A stretch of DNA of 64,000 bases from Adenophora triphylla var. japonica (Eukaryota > Streptophyta > Magnoliopsida > Asterales > Campanulaceae): NCBI GenBank assembly GCA_022495995.1, contig JAFEMH010001480.1, positions 248,001-312,000 on the forward strand, in the 5' to 3' direction. Under the pieces are notes generated by a model, which was not told the DNA's origin, ran no database searches, and saw only the letters and a list, made by a program, of their open reading frames with translations. A program made the position numbers and the translations under genes. Position 1 is the first letter of the stretch; every line of letters starts with the position of its first letter. This document shows, piece after piece, positions 10,925-23,895 of this stretch.

Positions 10925-11995
10925 CAGAATTGGGAGAAACAAGCGAGGGAAGAGCGAAGCCGAAAGTAAATGTGCTGACCCGTTTCGGCCAAATCCCGAC
11001 AAATCCTCGAAGAACAGACAAAAGGCCAGCAATGCCTGAGCCTCGAACCGAGAAGGGCCCCTATACCAAAGAAACTGAAGTGCTTGACCCGAAGGCAGAA
11101 GACCCAATCTTGACCCAACTCAAGCGCACTCAAGCCAACATATCCCTTTGGTCCATGCTCACTTCCTCCTATCCTCACATGCTTTAATTAGAAGAAATCC
11201 TAGCTTGGACCATGGTTCCAATAAATGTCACCCTAGACGAGGCAATATAAATGATCGACAATGTTCATTATGGTAACATCATCACCTTCACCTAGCTTGA
11301 TTTGCTAAAATTTGGGGCTAACCATAACGAGACTCCCTACATTACCATTCAGCTCGATGAGCGTCGCCTTCCTCAGGTCTTGGTAGATAGAGGATCGGCC
11401 ATGAATGTCCTCCCTGCCAAAATGATTGACTTGTTAGGGATCAAGCCGACCGATTTGAAGCCTTCAGTTCAGACAATCAAAGCCTATGACTCAATGTCTT
11501 GCTCAGTTTTGGGGGTAGCCACTCTGAATCTTTGGTTCGGAAAGCAGATGATGCCAATGGACTTCCAGGTTATTGACTCCCAATCACCTTTACCACCATC
11601 TTGGGCCGGCCTTGGTTGCACCAAATAAACGGGGTGGCGTTCACTCTGCACCAATGCGTGAAATTCATTCATGGAAGCGAACTCACCACAATTTACGGGG
11701 ACAGTGTGACCACAGAAGGGACAAACACAAATGGCATCCCGGTCCTAGAAATGACGATGAGGGCATGATGTTGACGGGATTCACAGTTGAAAGCCCAAAA
11801 GCACAAGTATGCTGCATAGACCTCCTTTTGTCTTGGGGCCAGATTCCTCCCCCCATGAAAATGATGAAGCTCATGAATTATGTTTCGGGGCTCGATTTGG
11901 GCAAACACCATCAAGGCACCCGTAAGATCATTGAAGTCAAAGAACAAACCACCCGTCGTGGCCTAGGGTATGTTCCTACTCCCAAAGGCGTTTAA
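10925..11995 (+). pseudogene. Aspartic protease and G-patch-like segment of B
   Basis: The segment ILTQLKRTQANISLWSML leads into the protease, with active site VLVDRGSAMNVL at 11302-11628 (D has VLVDNGSAMN, so Asn became Arg). Several stops before 11302 and frameshifts after ~11575 break it. A glycine-rich tail (GLDLGKHHQG ... RRGLGY, about 11890-11990) resembles a G-patch and aligns with a clearer copy in D. It would cleave the polyprotein during particle maturation. Confidence 0.8.
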
Positions 11996-12046
11996 GAGGA
12001 TAGAAAGACTGCACGCGGAAAGCGCCTGATTGTTGTCAAAAGAGGC

Positions 12047-12961
12047 ATGTACACAACCTCCAATCTCTATCCCTACAGCTTCGACATGGCTCAGTACTTT
12101 ACAAAGAAAACCTGTGACTTGAATGAGGATATAGAGAAGAAGGCAGGGATCATCAACAAGAGACACGGTTGGTCTGCAACAATGGACAAATGGGAGAAGC
12201 TCCAACAAAACCTTAAGAAGTTCAGAGGCCTCGAGCCAAACCCCATCAGAAGAGCATTCCTCGACGCACCAACCCTGCTAGGACCCACCACCACCACTAT
12301 TCACAACGAATTTTGGTTCGGGGAAACCCCACTTTGGTAGAGGAGTTTGAGAAACTTTCTGTCATCGCCCCTACCACAAATAAACGGGACGAATCAGTGT
12401 TTGAGCTAACAGTGCCTAAAGCAAGAAAAGAAGACTCCGAAGAAGATGTCTGGGACGAGCCTTCGCTACAACAACTTTTCAGCAAAGAGATCGAGATGCC
12501 GGATTTAATCGATTTTGTTTCTGATGACTCGATGCTAGCCATGATCAGGGACAGCAGTGAGAAGCTTTTGGTCCCTCGCACCCTCTCAAGCCCATCAAAA
12601 ATGCCGCTGAAGAATTGGGTTACCATTTCTGGACCCACAGCCAGCAAAGAAGAGATGATAGAAAAGCTTGGTCTAACCCCTCGTTCCCTAGAGTCTAGCT
12701 TCGAAAAATTTCCAGAGTCTGTTATATTTGAATTTGAGTCTCTCGAGTCATCTGACGGCCTTACGCTTGAAGATTATGAATTCATAGCAGACACTGTATT
12801 CCCCTTCGCTTTAAATGAAAAGTTCGACCTTTCTGAGTATTCCCTCATTGCCACTTTAACAATTAATAAATTAACTAACAAACTAAGGACAGTTAATAAT
12901 GATTCACTTGATAAAGACGCAGACACATTAAATGAACAATACATTAAACAAATCTTTAAGC
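12047..12961 (+). pseudogene. Protease-RT linker of B, interrupted by copia G
   Basis: Acidic linker of unknown function, homologous to 55420-56333 of D: both share KNW(V)T/QNWTSF...G...A...EMIEKLG and the DTVFPFAL...DLSEY...TI stretch. Two overlapping frames (12047-12340 and 12313-13029) indicate one frameshift. Codons after 12961 belong to the inserted copia LTR and give a spurious ending. In Ogre elements this interval can contain an intron. I cannot decide that here. Confidence 0.65.
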
Positions 12962-14323
12962 TGTTGGGTTTTTCGGGTCCATGCGCAGCGGAATTAAGCA
13001 TTAAAAACATAAAACCCAAGAAGCCCTAGGATCCGTTCTATACAATTAATTTGAATACCTATGAGATAGAATTAAACCAACCTTGAAACGCTTTCCGGTC
13101 TTGAGCTATCGAACGATTTGATTATGTGATATCGAATCACAAACTTCGTTCTTCAACTTGCTTGAACTCTAGGCCTTGATCGATGAACGAGCGAAGACCC
13201 TCTTTTGGTATCCACACCTTTGAATGAATCCAAGAACAATTTCTTGTTGATTGCTAGATCTAAACCTTGAAGAATATTGAGAGAATTTGATTGTGAATTT
13301 TGCTTTAAAATTTCGGCTAGGCTTTTAGGTCTGACAGAACCCTTGTATTTATACTACAATAGTGTAAATACCTCTTCTAATTGAATTAGGAGAGACAGGC
13401 TGTCAATAACGCGTATTGGCCTATTATGTCGCGCGGTATATCAAGCCATTGGCTTGATATGTCGCGTGACATAAGTAGCCGCTTCGAGCCTCTCAATCAT
13501 TCTTCCTCCGGTTTAACCAATTCATTCTAGTTGTGTGTGACCCAATAGGATTACATCATGTTGGCAATGAGTTCGATCATATCGAACCTCATAAGACATA
13601 AGCGGACTCTAGCAAGCCATTAGGTCTACCCAAATGATGTAACGTAAGAGTTCACGTTTCCAACGGTGTACTTCCATTTATCCCTTTTGTCTCACGATGT
13701 TATATTGAACACAAGTCATGGTCCTTGTCAACTTGTTATTGTTCAATGCTTTCTCGATTCTTGAGTATAATGATAATTCCAATCATATTGGGGTACGGCC
13801 ATACACTTTCATCATTATCACTCATCGAGGGGCCCAAGCATAACATCTCTCTTCCGAGGGACAAATTCCTTCTTGACTTATCATCCTTCCCATCATGAAT
13901 CCGATCATGCCAATGATAGCCTTTATAGATATCGTGTTAAGATATCGTTTGACTAAAATCAAACATGACTTTCATCATATGTAAGGTTATGATAGTCTTA
14001 GGTCTAGGAAATAAATGAAGTAACCGTATGAGATTTAAGTATGACATTTGACCATGACATAAATCTCATGCGGGTCATGTCCAGATCACTTGTTCTCTAA
14101 CAAGTACCCATAATTTCAATGTGCATCTCTTATGCATATAATCATCACATGATTATCCATTGACAATTATACTAATTTATTCTCTTAATAATTAGGGACG
14201 AGAGATTATTATAAACAAATATACAAAACATATAATAATCAAATAATAAACATCTCATATAATAATAAATAATGTCAACACATAAGTCTATCAATCATAG
14301 GCCTAGGGCATAACACACCAACG
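12962..14323 (-). mobile_element. 3' LTR of copia G
   Basis: Left LTR in window coordinates. It starts TGTTGGGTTTTTCGGG and ends ...CACACCAACG, where the terminal CA has decayed. It carries TATAAATA on the minus strand (13353-13346) and two CG-core palindromes (13427-13437 and 13458-13473). It aligns almost base for base with 19670-21020. Confidence 0.9.
13346..13473 (-). promoter_or_regulatory. Palindrome pair and TATA box, copia G 3' LTR
   Basis: On the minus strand TATGTCACGCGACATA (13473-13458) and a second palindrome (about 13437-13427) lie upstream of TATAAATA (13353-13346). The two palindromes flank a hairpin TATCAAGCC-att-GGCTTGATA. The 5' LTR carries the same arrangement at 20054-20178 with TATAAATC. 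Confidence 0.6.
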
Positions 14324-14334
14324 AGTCTCCCACC
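14324..14334 (-). other. Polypurine tract of copia G
   Basis: TGGGAGACT-type purine run on the minus strand, directly next to the 3' LTR, as expected for plus-strand priming. Confidence 0.7.
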
Positions 14335-14392
14335 ACGCTAGGCCCACCCTACCATGTATCGAATACCCATGGACCTAACATGACCATCATGT

Positions 14393-15930
14393 TTAGCTTG
14401 AGAGAGCCTTAGTTAGTGGGTCCGCCACGTTGTCATCAGTGTCTACTCTCGCATATCTTAACGTCTTCCCTTTCACATATCTCACGGATAATGTGGAAAC
14501 GTCGAAGTATGTGTTTGGATCTTCTGTGTGATCTTGGTTCCTTTGCTTGTGCAATGGCACCATTGTTATCACGGTAAAGTTCAATAGATCTCTCGATGCT
14601 TGGAACGACTTCCAAATCACTAATGAACTTCTTGATCCAACCGCTTCCTTAGCCGCATCTGGATGCCGCTATGTACTCACTTCGGGTTAGAATCGACGGT
14701 GGTACTTTGCTTGGAACTTTTCCAACTCACAAGTGCCTCCATTGCGTAAACAAAAATCCAGACTGCGATCTGAAATCATCTTTGTCGGTTTGGAAGCTAG
14801 CATCGCGTAGCCTTTGACTACAAGATCTTCTTCCATTCCTCCAAAGACCAAGAATACATCCTTAGTTCTTCGTAAGTACTTAAGGATATTCTTATTTGCT
14901 ATCCAATGTGGTTCGGGATCCAGATTGGTACCTACTCGTCACATGCTTAGAGCACACGAGATATCGGGTCTAGTACATAACATAGCATACATGATAGACC
15001 CAATTGCCGAAGCATATGGAATACCAGTCATTCTCTTTCGCTCATCATTAGTCTTTGGACATTGATTCTTGCTAAGAGATATACCATGCAACATTGGCAA
15101 ATTCCCTCTTTTAGAATTTTCCATTTGGAATCTTCTAAGGACTTTGTCAATGTAAGTACTTTGACTTAAAACCAATCATCCTCTTGGATCTATCTCTATA
15201 GATCTTGATACCAAGGATATATATGGCCCATATATCTTTCATTGAAAAGCACTTTCCCAACCAAGACTTGGAGTCTCTTGCAGAATGTCATTTCCAATGA
15301 GTAAGATATCGTCGACATACAACACTAAAAATAGTGCTACGCTCCACTAATTTTCTTGTATACACAAGGTTCATCTTCGTTCTTGATAAAATCAAACTCC
15401 TTGATTGCTTCATCAAAACGTAGATTCCAACTCCTTGAAGCTTGCTTTCAATCCATAAATAGATTTCGCAACTTACACCTTGTTAGAATTTTCGACCACA
15501 AAACCTTCAAAGTTGTATCATGTATACATCCTCAAGTAACTTCCCATTAAGGAAAGATTTGTTTTGACATCCATTTGCCATATCTCATAGTCATAATATG
15601 CGGCTATGGCAAGTAAAATTCTAATAGACTTAAGCATAGCTACAGGCGAAAAGGTTTCATCATAGTCCATGCCATGAATCGCTATATCCCTTAGCTACTA
15701 GCCTAGCCTTATAGGTGTGCACCTTCCCATCCATGTCGGTCTTCTTCTTGAAGACCCATTTTGCACCCTATGGTTTTTACACCTTCGGGTGGATCAATCA
15801 AGTTCCAAACTTGATTATCGCCTATGGATTGTAATTCGGACTTCATGGCTTCTTGCCATTTTTCCGAATCCGGAGCTGACATCGCTTTCTTGATAGCAAG
15901 TGGGTTCATCATTTTCGATTAACTCCACTT
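14393..15930 (-). pseudogene. RT and RNase H of copia G
   Basis: Minus-strand pieces in several frames. 15709-15912 is the RT start (SEKWQEAMKSELQSI ... WNLIDPPEG). 14939-15175 is the RT/RNase H junction (STYIDKVLRRF, GSIMYAMLCTRPDI). 14393-14620 is the RNase H end (VDTDDNVADPLTKAL). The region between (about 15180-15700) carries frameshifts and stops. Would copy element RNA into cDNA in cytoplasmic particles; inactive here. Confidence 0.85.
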
Positions 15931-17300
15931 CATCACTTTCCGTAACGAGAAATCCATATCTCTCGGGTTCGGATCGTGATCTACCACTTCGGCGAGGAAC
16001 TTGTGCATCTTGAACCGGTTCCACAACGGTTTGTGAACTTGGTTCGGTTTCACCATTGGTTCAATGTTGTTTTCGGGTTCTCGAACTTCTTCGAGATCTA
16101 TTTTACTCCCACTCGGTTCCTTTGCGAAGAAACTCCTTTTCTAAGAAAGTACCATTTCGAGCAACAAACACTTTGTTCTCGCTTTCGGTTGTAGAAATAG
16201 TATCCTTTGGTTTCCTTAGGATATCCCACAAAAACACATTTATCGATTTAGGTGCTAGCTTGTCGAAGTTAACTTCTTGACATATACATCACAACCTCAA
16301 ATCTTCATGAAAGACAAACTAGGTTTTCTTCCATGCCACATCTCATATGGGGTCTTTTGAACCGATTTGGTAGGAACTCTGTTTATAGTGAAAGCAGCTT
16401 TCTAGTGCATGTCCCCAAAAGGATAAAGGAAGCTCAACTTGACTCATCATAGAACGAACCATGTCCAACAAAGTTCTATTCCTCCTTTCGAGACACACCA
16501 TTCCATTGTGGTGTTCCTGTGGAGAGAGTTCAAACGATTCCACAACTCTTAAGATGATCATGTCAAATTCTTGGCTCAAATATTCACCACCTCGATCGGA
16601 TCGAAGTACCTTAATAGTTTTGCCAAGTTGATTTTGCACCTCATTTTGAAATATTCGAAATATCTCAAACGATTCACTCTTATGTTTCATTAGATAAACA
16701 TATCCAAATCTACTAAAATCATCGCTGAATGTTATGGTACCGAATCCTCCCTAGCATCGCTTACTCGCATAGGCCCACATGTACACGGTATGTATGAGTC
16801 CTAATAAGTCGCCCGCCCTTTCACCGGTTTTGGTAAATGGGTCCTTGGTCATCTTGCCAAGTAAACAAGATTCGCATGTCTCATATGATTCATAATCATG
16901 TGAGTCCAAAATCCATCTTTGTGGAGTTTAGAAATGCGTTTCGTTTATATGGCCAAGACGACAATGCCATAAGTAAGTGTGGTTTACATCATTGGGTTTA
17001 GATTTCTTGTTAATGTTATAGACATCATTATCACGATTTTCAATATCAAGAACATAAAGGCCATTGAATGAAACAAGAAGACAATAATGCATATCACTCT
17101 TGTAAATAGAAAATTTCTTATCACATATAAGAAAATTAAAACCTTAAATTATCCAAACATGAAATCGAAATAATATTCCTACTTAAAGCCGGGAACGTAA
17201 TAACAATTGTTCAAAACAAGTATTAGTCCACTAGGTAAAGTGACTTCATAAGTTCCTATTGGCTAATGCAAAGAATCCTTGCTCCATTCCCACACGTAGG
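15931..17300 (-). pseudogene. Integrase of copia G
   Basis: The core is clearest at 16343-16690: LRSDRGGEYLS carries the second catalytic Asp, and RRNRTLLDMVRSMM follows the third acidic position. A local insertion (NGMVCLERRN) disrupts the usual NG-ERRN spacing. 15815-16024 is the post-core linker (PRRSGRSR...PERYGF). The zinc-binding domain toward 17300 is poorly readable. Confidence 0.8.
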
Positions 17301-18290
17301 TCCACTTCACCTTCCTTAAGCATCCTTCTCGTTCTTTAGACCCCGCACATTTAAACAAAATGTGAGTTCCACATCCTCAGTATCCAATACCCAAGAACTA
17401 GAAGTAGATAGGAATATATCTATAACAAAGATACCTGAAGTTGAAGCAACTCCTTTCGCTTCTTCTTCGTTGCTTCCTTGTATTTTGCGCAATTTCTCCT
17501 CCAATGTCCAATCTCATTGCAATGGAAGCGATTATGCGCCTCTTGGGACTTAGGCTTAGCCTCTTTAGGCTTGGAGGCCTCTTTGGGCTTGGCAACCTTT
17601 GCCTTAGGATTAGCAACCTTTGCTTTTCCTTTACCTCGAACCCTTTCCCCTTGTTAACAATTAGCACTTGATCGGTCTTCTTCTCGACACATCGTTTCCG
17701 CATTAGTCAACATTTGAACTAACTCGGAAAGGTTTCTATTCATTCCACCCATGTTATAGTGCATTATGAAATGACTCAAACTTTTAGGTAATGAATTCAG
17801 ATTATGTCGGTAGCCAACTCTCAAGCTAATTGGAAAACCGAGCCTTTCAAGATGCTCAATGCCGCGCCCTTTAACTTGAGAGCATGGGACCAACACTTGT
17901 CCTTCACTCATCTTGCATGAGGTCAAGGATGCAACCGTGTTGTACCTTTCTTGCCTAGCTTGAATTTGGAACATTTCCATCAGCCGATTGTTTAAGTCGA
18001 CTGTCCCCAAGTGCTCAAGATTCTTTCTCGAAGACTCTTGCACATGGCGTGAGAGCATAAGGCAACTAACATGTAGAGTCACGCTTGTGCTTGGAATATT
18101 GTTCCTTATTGCCCTGAAGCAAGATTGGCAAAGCAGGTTCAGTGGAATAGGTTCAATGAGAACGTGCATAGCTTTCTCCTCTTGTTTGAGAACAATTCTC
18201 AAACTACTGGATCCAATCCATATAGTTTGTACCATTCTCTTCCAACTTTTCCTTCTCAAGGACAGATCGCGATGAAAAGTGATTATTGTT
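17301..18290 (-). pseudogene. gag and protease of copia G
   Basis: 17654-18259 holds copia Gag: QARQERYNTVASLTSCKM ... HLERLGFPISL ... LNSLPKSLSHFIMHYNMGGM. 17398-17703 covers the CCHC region in shifted frames and a Lys/Pro-rich spacer. 17316-17504 holds the protease start (SSWVLDTE...), where the catalytic DTG is broken by a shift to DTE. Several frameshifts are evident. Confidence 0.8.
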
Positions 18291-19649
18291 TGATGCCATT
18301 TATTCTACAAAAAGATATACATAAAATATGAACACATATAAGTAAACATATTATATGAGAAGTATAGTGCATTTAAATAAATGCTCCCACTAAATTATAC
18401 ACCTTCAAATGCGTATAAGCATAATATACATTTAATGGGCTAAGATCCAACTTTAATTCAATTTCAAGTTTGCTATGGCAAACCGCTCAAAATTAAATTA
18501 ATTAGGTAGAAAACATCAATCATATCACATATATGACTCTTAGATCTTTTATGAGATCAATTCAAGACATCATATGTCTAGGCATATTTTAATCTCATCT
18601 TATGCCTTGGGTCCAAAACCATTTTGATAACCCAATTAAGTTCATTCACTTTAAAACGTATAGGAACCACCATTTCCTCATCTTGCTCGCATTCGAATAG
18701 AATCAAAGCACCTTGCTATGGCAAGCCCACCCAAAACTATCCGAATGGTCTCAAGTGTTTTTAATCATGAATTGGCATAAAGAACTTAAAAGTTAAATGA
18801 AGGTTCTTTAAAGGTAGATTATAAGCATATCGTAAAGATAGTCAAAATCATGCACTGGTAAGTTCCCAGAAGATAGGTGAGCCGCAAGGACTTTAAGTAC
18901 CAACTCTTTCCTGTAGACTCTTAGACACGCATAATTAGAAATCAACTCGATTAGGCAACATAATCCTTACCTTTTATAAACAATCAGTTTCCTTTTAAAT
19001 TTCGTGTATTTATGACTTGTTTCCATAAACAATCATAAGATCCAAAATTTACAATGTCTAAATCTAAACATATTAGGAAACTAAATATCATGTTTCAACT
19101 AAACATCTAATTTAATAATTCTTAACAATTAAGAACAAATAATTCATGCATCACAACAATTAATAAAACACATCTAAATTAATTAAGCATGCATAAACAA
19201 TGAATCAATCTAGCATGGACTTATAAACTCAATTTTATAACATCCAGATTTTCATATCAACATATCAGATTGTAAACACAATCATAGAATAGCAGAAAAT
19301 TTGAACAAACAGATTTCGCTTTTGGCTGTTATGTCGCGTGACAACATCGCCCGTAGGCTTAATATGTCGCGCGACGTAATGTGGCCGGCTTAACCTGGAA
19401 TTCCACATGGCTCGATATGTCGCACGACATAGGCAAAATGTGTTACGGATTTCAGTTCGAACCAATACAGATTACGTCAATTAAATCACATAAAACAAAC
19501 TTTTACTGATTTAATTCAAGATAAATTGAAAAACGATTTTCACATTGTTTCACATAAACAATTAAAATTCTATCACATACAAAACATGCAATAAGCATAT
19601 AAACAATTTATATCTTAAACCTAGCATGTTAATTCAAACTTAATCATAT
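18291..19649 (-). other. 5' leader of copia G
   Basis: AT-rich, without a supported gene, about 1.35 kb between gag and PBS. Three CG-core palindromes cluster close to the 5' LTR (TGTCGCGTGACA near 19332, TGTCGCGCGACG near 19364, TGTCGCACGACA near 19418), matching those in the LTR. Confidence 0.6.
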
Positions 19650-19667
19650 GAACGGGGCTCGATACCA
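19650..19667 (-). other. Primer-binding site of copia G
   Basis: Minus-strand TGGTATCGAGCCCCGTTC matches the usual copia PBS for initiator tRNA-Met (TGGTATCAGAGC) with small changes. It identifies the right-hand LTR as the 5' LTR. Confidence 0.75.
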
Positions 19668-19669
19668 CC

Positions 19670-21020
19670 GTTTGTTTTTCGGGTCCATGCGCGCAATGGA
19701 ATTAAGCATTAAAAACATAAAACCCAAGAAGCCCTAGGATCCGTTCTATACAATTAATTTGAATACCTATGAGACAAGAATTAAACCAACCTTGAAACGC
19801 TTTCCGGTCTTGAGCTATCGAACGATTTGATTATGTGATATCGAATCACAAACTTCGTTCTTCAACTTGCTTGAACTCTAGGCCTTGATCGATGAACGAG
19901 CGAAGACCCTCTTTTGGTATCCACACCTTTGAATGAATCCAAGAACAATTTCTTGTTGATTGCTAGATCTAAACCTTGAAGAATATTGAGAGAATTTGAT
20001 TGTGAATTTTGCTTTAAAATTTCGGCTAGGCTTTTAGGTCGATGTAACCCTCAGATTTATACTACAATAGTGTAAATACCTCTTCTAATTGAATTAGGAG
20101 AGATGTGTCAATAACGCGTATTGGCCTATTATGTCGCGCGGTATATCAAGCCATTGGCTTGATATGTCGCGTGACATAAAGTAGCCGCTTCGAGCCTCTC
20201 AATCATTCTTCCTCCGGTTTAACCAATTCATTCTAGTTGTGTGTGACTCCAATAGGATTACATCATGTTGGCAATGAGTTCGATCATATCGAGCCTCATA
20301 AGACATAAGCGGACTCTAGCAAGCCATTAGGTCTACCCAAATGATGTAACGTAAGAGTTCACGTTTCCAACTGGTGTACTTCCATTTATCCTTTTGTCTC
20401 ACGATGTTATATTGAACACAAGTCATGGTCCTTGTCAACTTGTTATTGTTCAATGCTTTCGATTCTTGAGTATAATGATAATTCCAATCATATTGGGGTA
20501 CGGCCATACACTTTCATCATTATCACTCATCGAGGCCCAAGCATAACATCTCTCTTCCGAGGGACAAATTCCTTCTTGACTTATCATCCTTCCCATCATG
20601 AATCCGATCATGCCAATGATAGCCTTTATAGATATCGTGTTAAGATATCGTTTGACTAAAATCAAACATGACTTTCATCATATGTAAGGTTATGATAGTC
20701 TTAGGTCTAGGAAATAAATGAAGTAACCGTATGAGATTTAAGTATGACATTTGACCATGACATAAATCTCATGCGGGTCATGTCCACTACTGTTCTCTAA
20801 CAAGTACCCATAATTTCAATGTGCATCTCTTATGCATATAATCATCACATGATTATCCATTGACAATTATACTAATTTATTCTCTTAATAATTAGGGACA
20901 GAGATTATTATAAACAAATATACAAAACATATAATAATCAAATAATAAACATCTCATATAATAATAAATAATGTCAACACATAAGTCTATCAATCATAGG
21001 CCTAGGGCATAACACCAACA
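19670..21020 (-). mobile_element. 5' LTR of copia G
   Basis: Right LTR; ends GGGCATAACACCAACA directly before the TSD copy TAAGC. Its palindromes are at 20131-20178 and a TATAAATC box at 20061-20054 (minus strand). Differences from the 3' LTR are few and mostly 1-3 bp indels. Confidence 0.9.
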
Positions 21021-21025
21021 TAAGC

Positions 21026-22511
21026 ATGTTGTCAAATGAGAGGAAAACTGGGCCCAAGCTACCGAGGAGGTTTTGACCAAAGTGAATTTGGGAACTGCTG
21101 AAGAGCCTAAAGAGACACAGATCAAAGAATTCTTCGTCAATGCCGAGCAAGAAGCACTGACCGCCCTGCTCAAAAATTTTGTGGACGTGTTCGGCTGGTC
21201 CTACCAAGACATGCCTGGCTTGGATCCTGCCATAGTAGAGCACAAAATCCCCTTGAATCCCAATGCCAAGCCCGTCAAACAAAAGTTGCGCAGGATCAAG
21301 CCCGAATGGTCCTTACAAGTCAAGGAAGAGATCGAAAAGATGCTCTGTGTCGGCTTCATAAGGGTGATCGAGTACCTGACTTGGCTTTCCAACATAGTCA
21401 CGGTCACCAAGGCCAATGGGAAGGTGCGTTGTTGCGTGGATTTTCGGGATCTCAACAATGAAAGTCCAAAGGATGATTTTCCATGCCAAACATAGATATG
21501 TTGGTGAATACTACGTCCAATTTCGATGTTAAGTCCTTCGTGGATGGTTTTGCCGGCTATAATCAGATCTAGATGGCCGAAGAAGATCAAGAGAAAACCG
21601 CCTTTACCACCCCTTGGGGAACTTACTGCTACACAGTGATGCCCTTCGGACTAAAAAATGCTGGGGCTACCTACCAACGGGCAGTGATAACACTTTTTCA
21701 CGATATGATCCACAAGGAAATCGAGGTGTACGTCGACGACATGATCATCCACTCAAAAGGATCAGACGGACAACACCTTAGTGACTTGAGGAAGTTATTC
21801 GATTGCCTTCAAAAGTATTCAATGAGGCTAAACCATGCTAAATGCACATTTGGAGTAACCCAGGGCAAAGTCTTAAGATACATGGTCACAGAACGAGTTA
21901 TCGAGGTCGATCCCCAAAAGTTCAAGGCCATAATCAAGATGAGATCGCCATAAACCCAGACAGAGGTAAAACGCTTTATGGGGCACTTGCAATACATCAG
22001 CCGCTTCGTGAACCAATTAACTTCCATGTGTGAGCCAATTTTCTAGCTAATGAAAAAGAACGCAGACATCGAGTGGAATTCGGCATGCCAAGACGCTTTC
22101 GAGAAAATAAAGGCATACCTTGTGAATCCTCCAATCCTCTGTCCTCCCCACAAAGAGAAGCCACTCTTGCTGTACCTAACTGTAACCAATACTGCAGTTG
22201 GAGCCATGTTGGGCTAAGAAAAGATAAAATCAAAAATCGAGAATGCCATCTACTTTGTGAGCCGAAAATTCTAAGGCAGCGAGCTCAACTACTTATCTTA
22301 GAGAAGACCTGCGCATCTCTAGTATGGGTGGTCGGAAAAACACGACACTACATGCAATCGCACACAGTGCATCTGGTCTCCAAGATGGACCCGGTCAAAT
22401 ATCTCTTCGACAAACCCTCACTGTCAATGAGTCTAGCCAAATGGTCTTTCTTCCTGGCAGAGTTCGACATCAAATACGTGACCCAGAAGTCAGTCAAAGG
22501 GCGCGTAATGG
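21026..22511 (+). pseudogene. RT and first RNase H of B
   Basis: 21073-21495 gives the RT palm start (VDVFGWSYQDMPGLD ... KQKLRRIKPEWS ... VDFRDLN). After a frameshift, 21573-21953 holds FTTPWGTYCYTVMPFGLK and the catalytic YVDD (EVYVDDMIIHSK). Later frames carry GHLQYISRFVNQL and the connection/RNase H remnant, with stops. It ends at AATGG, the target site of element A, and the reading resumes at 40365. Confidence 0.9.
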
Positions 22512-23875
22512 TGTGAGTACCCCAATCCAACTCGCGACCCAACAAAAGTGTCTTTTACACAATAAAAGTACACTAAGGATCATTTTGGTAAATTTCCGGT
22601 CCATTTCGAGGCTTCTGGGAACTTTTTATAAGTTTCTTGCTAAGGAAGTACCTTTCAGTCTTTTTTCCATGCAAAAGGACCTTTGGGGTATTAATCCTGT
22701 TTGGACCTATAAGGAATTATCCAGTAAGGGTCCTGAATTCGCCACCTTGCATGTTTCTAGAAGGAAAGCGGTTATGGCTTGCTATGTCGTGCGACTAAAC
22801 GAGCCACAGAAAAGCTGATCGTTGCGTCGTGCGACACTCTTGACCAGCTCCATGCATCCTATAAATAAGACCCTCCTCCTCTCATTTTGAGATCCCTTCC
22901 AGCTCCTTAGTGTCACGCTGCCAATATACTCCCAGAAGCTCATCCTTCTCCTCAAACACACACCAATTCTCTCAAAACATTCTCTCTCCCATACACAATT
23001 CACCTACTTACTCTCATACACTTCATACACATTGAAGGTCCAAAGCTACTCATAATCTGAGGATTCTAATCCACTTTCTGTAGCTGAATCGAAGGTCCCT
23101 ACACCTAACTTGGTGTAGAGATTGAGGATCTACAAAGGTAACCTCTTAAATCCTCCTTCTCTCTCTATTTTTATAACTCAGTGATATTGCCATGCTGAAT
23201 ATGTTCTTCAAGCTAAAACCTGATTAGAGTTGCATTGTTATAATCTCATTTAGCATATAGTATGCTCTGATTTGTATGAATGTGATCATGTTGCTACTCC
23301 GAATTTGCTTATATGCTTAGATGAGTGTGGATCATCCCATATCCACACGCATCTGAGTATTGGTCTCTATGATGTCTTCGTAACTTGTTTTACATCACTG
23401 TCAATCTCGTTATTGCCATTAATTGCCTCTGTATTCAATTCATTTATAAACCTTTGCAGAGTGGAATGTTGTGTCACGCGACACATCTGGCCACCCTTGG
23501 TCCTGTGTCGTGCGACACACTAAGACACCTTGTAGTTGGTCCATTTCAATTGTAATCTATTTATCCTCATTGTAATCAGGTTGTGGTCTCCTGTATAAAT
23601 GACTCACAAGTTGTAGTTTCCTCAGTTGATCAATAAACAAAGCGTTAATATGCATTTTATACCCATATTTTGTCTCACACATTTGCACACACTTATGGAT
23701 GAATTGGATGTTGAACATTGAAAGACTCATTTATGAGACGTGTTGGGTGAACTCTCTGTTCTTCCCAACACGTAATCTGACCCCCGAACCCACCTTCTCT
23801 TTTCGAAAAGGTTTTCAAAGTTTCCTTTAAAATGGAGTGGCGAATCTCATTAAATTTTCGGCGAGCGTACATTCA
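22512..23875 (+). mobile_element. 5' LTR of element A
   Basis: Opens TGTGAGTACCCC and ends ACATTCA one base before the PBS. TATAAATA lies at 22860-22867. The U5 hairpins are at 23726-23773. It differs from its 3' partner at several positions in the first 140 bp, a larger divergence than seen between the LTRs of C. Confidence 0.95.
22783..22867 (+). promoter_or_regulatory. LTR promoter of A: palindrome pair and TATA box
   Basis: TGTCGTGCGAC (from 22785) and GTCGTGCGACAC (from about 22826) precede TATAAATA (22860-22867). In the 3' LTR the box reads TACAAATA (39344-39351), a probable promoter loss. A second palindrome pair occurs in the same LTR at 23469-23521. Confidence 0.6.
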
Positions 23876-23876
23876 G

Positions 23877-23895
23877 TGGCGACTTCGCTGGGGAC
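23877..23895 (+). other. Primer-binding site of A
   Basis: TGGCGACTTCGCTGGGGAC, Arg-tRNA type with one mismatch from D's site. Confidence 0.85.

Larger units (their letters stand above)
12957..21025 (-). mobile_element. Ty1/copia element G (Angela/BARE-like), minus strand
   Basis: Two near-identical ~1.35-kb LTRs flank gag, protease, integrase, RT and RNase H in copia order on the minus strand. The target-site duplication TAAGC is exact (12957-12961 and 21021-21025). The LTR opens TGTTGGTGTTATGCCCTAGG on the coding strand, reminiscent of the Angela/BARE group. LTR similarity implies a young insertion, yet the coding region is full of frameshifts, so it was probably mobilised in trans or copied from a defective master. 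Confidence 0.9.

Noticed and set aside
13000..13029. End of the 12313-13029 reading frame (…KNIKPKKP)
   Set aside because: Sequence after 12961 is the copia LTR; the ending is an artefact of the insertion.
14814..17671. Plus-strand ORFs over the copia region
   Set aside because: Shadows of minus-strand copia gag-pol; no family resemblance on the plus strand.
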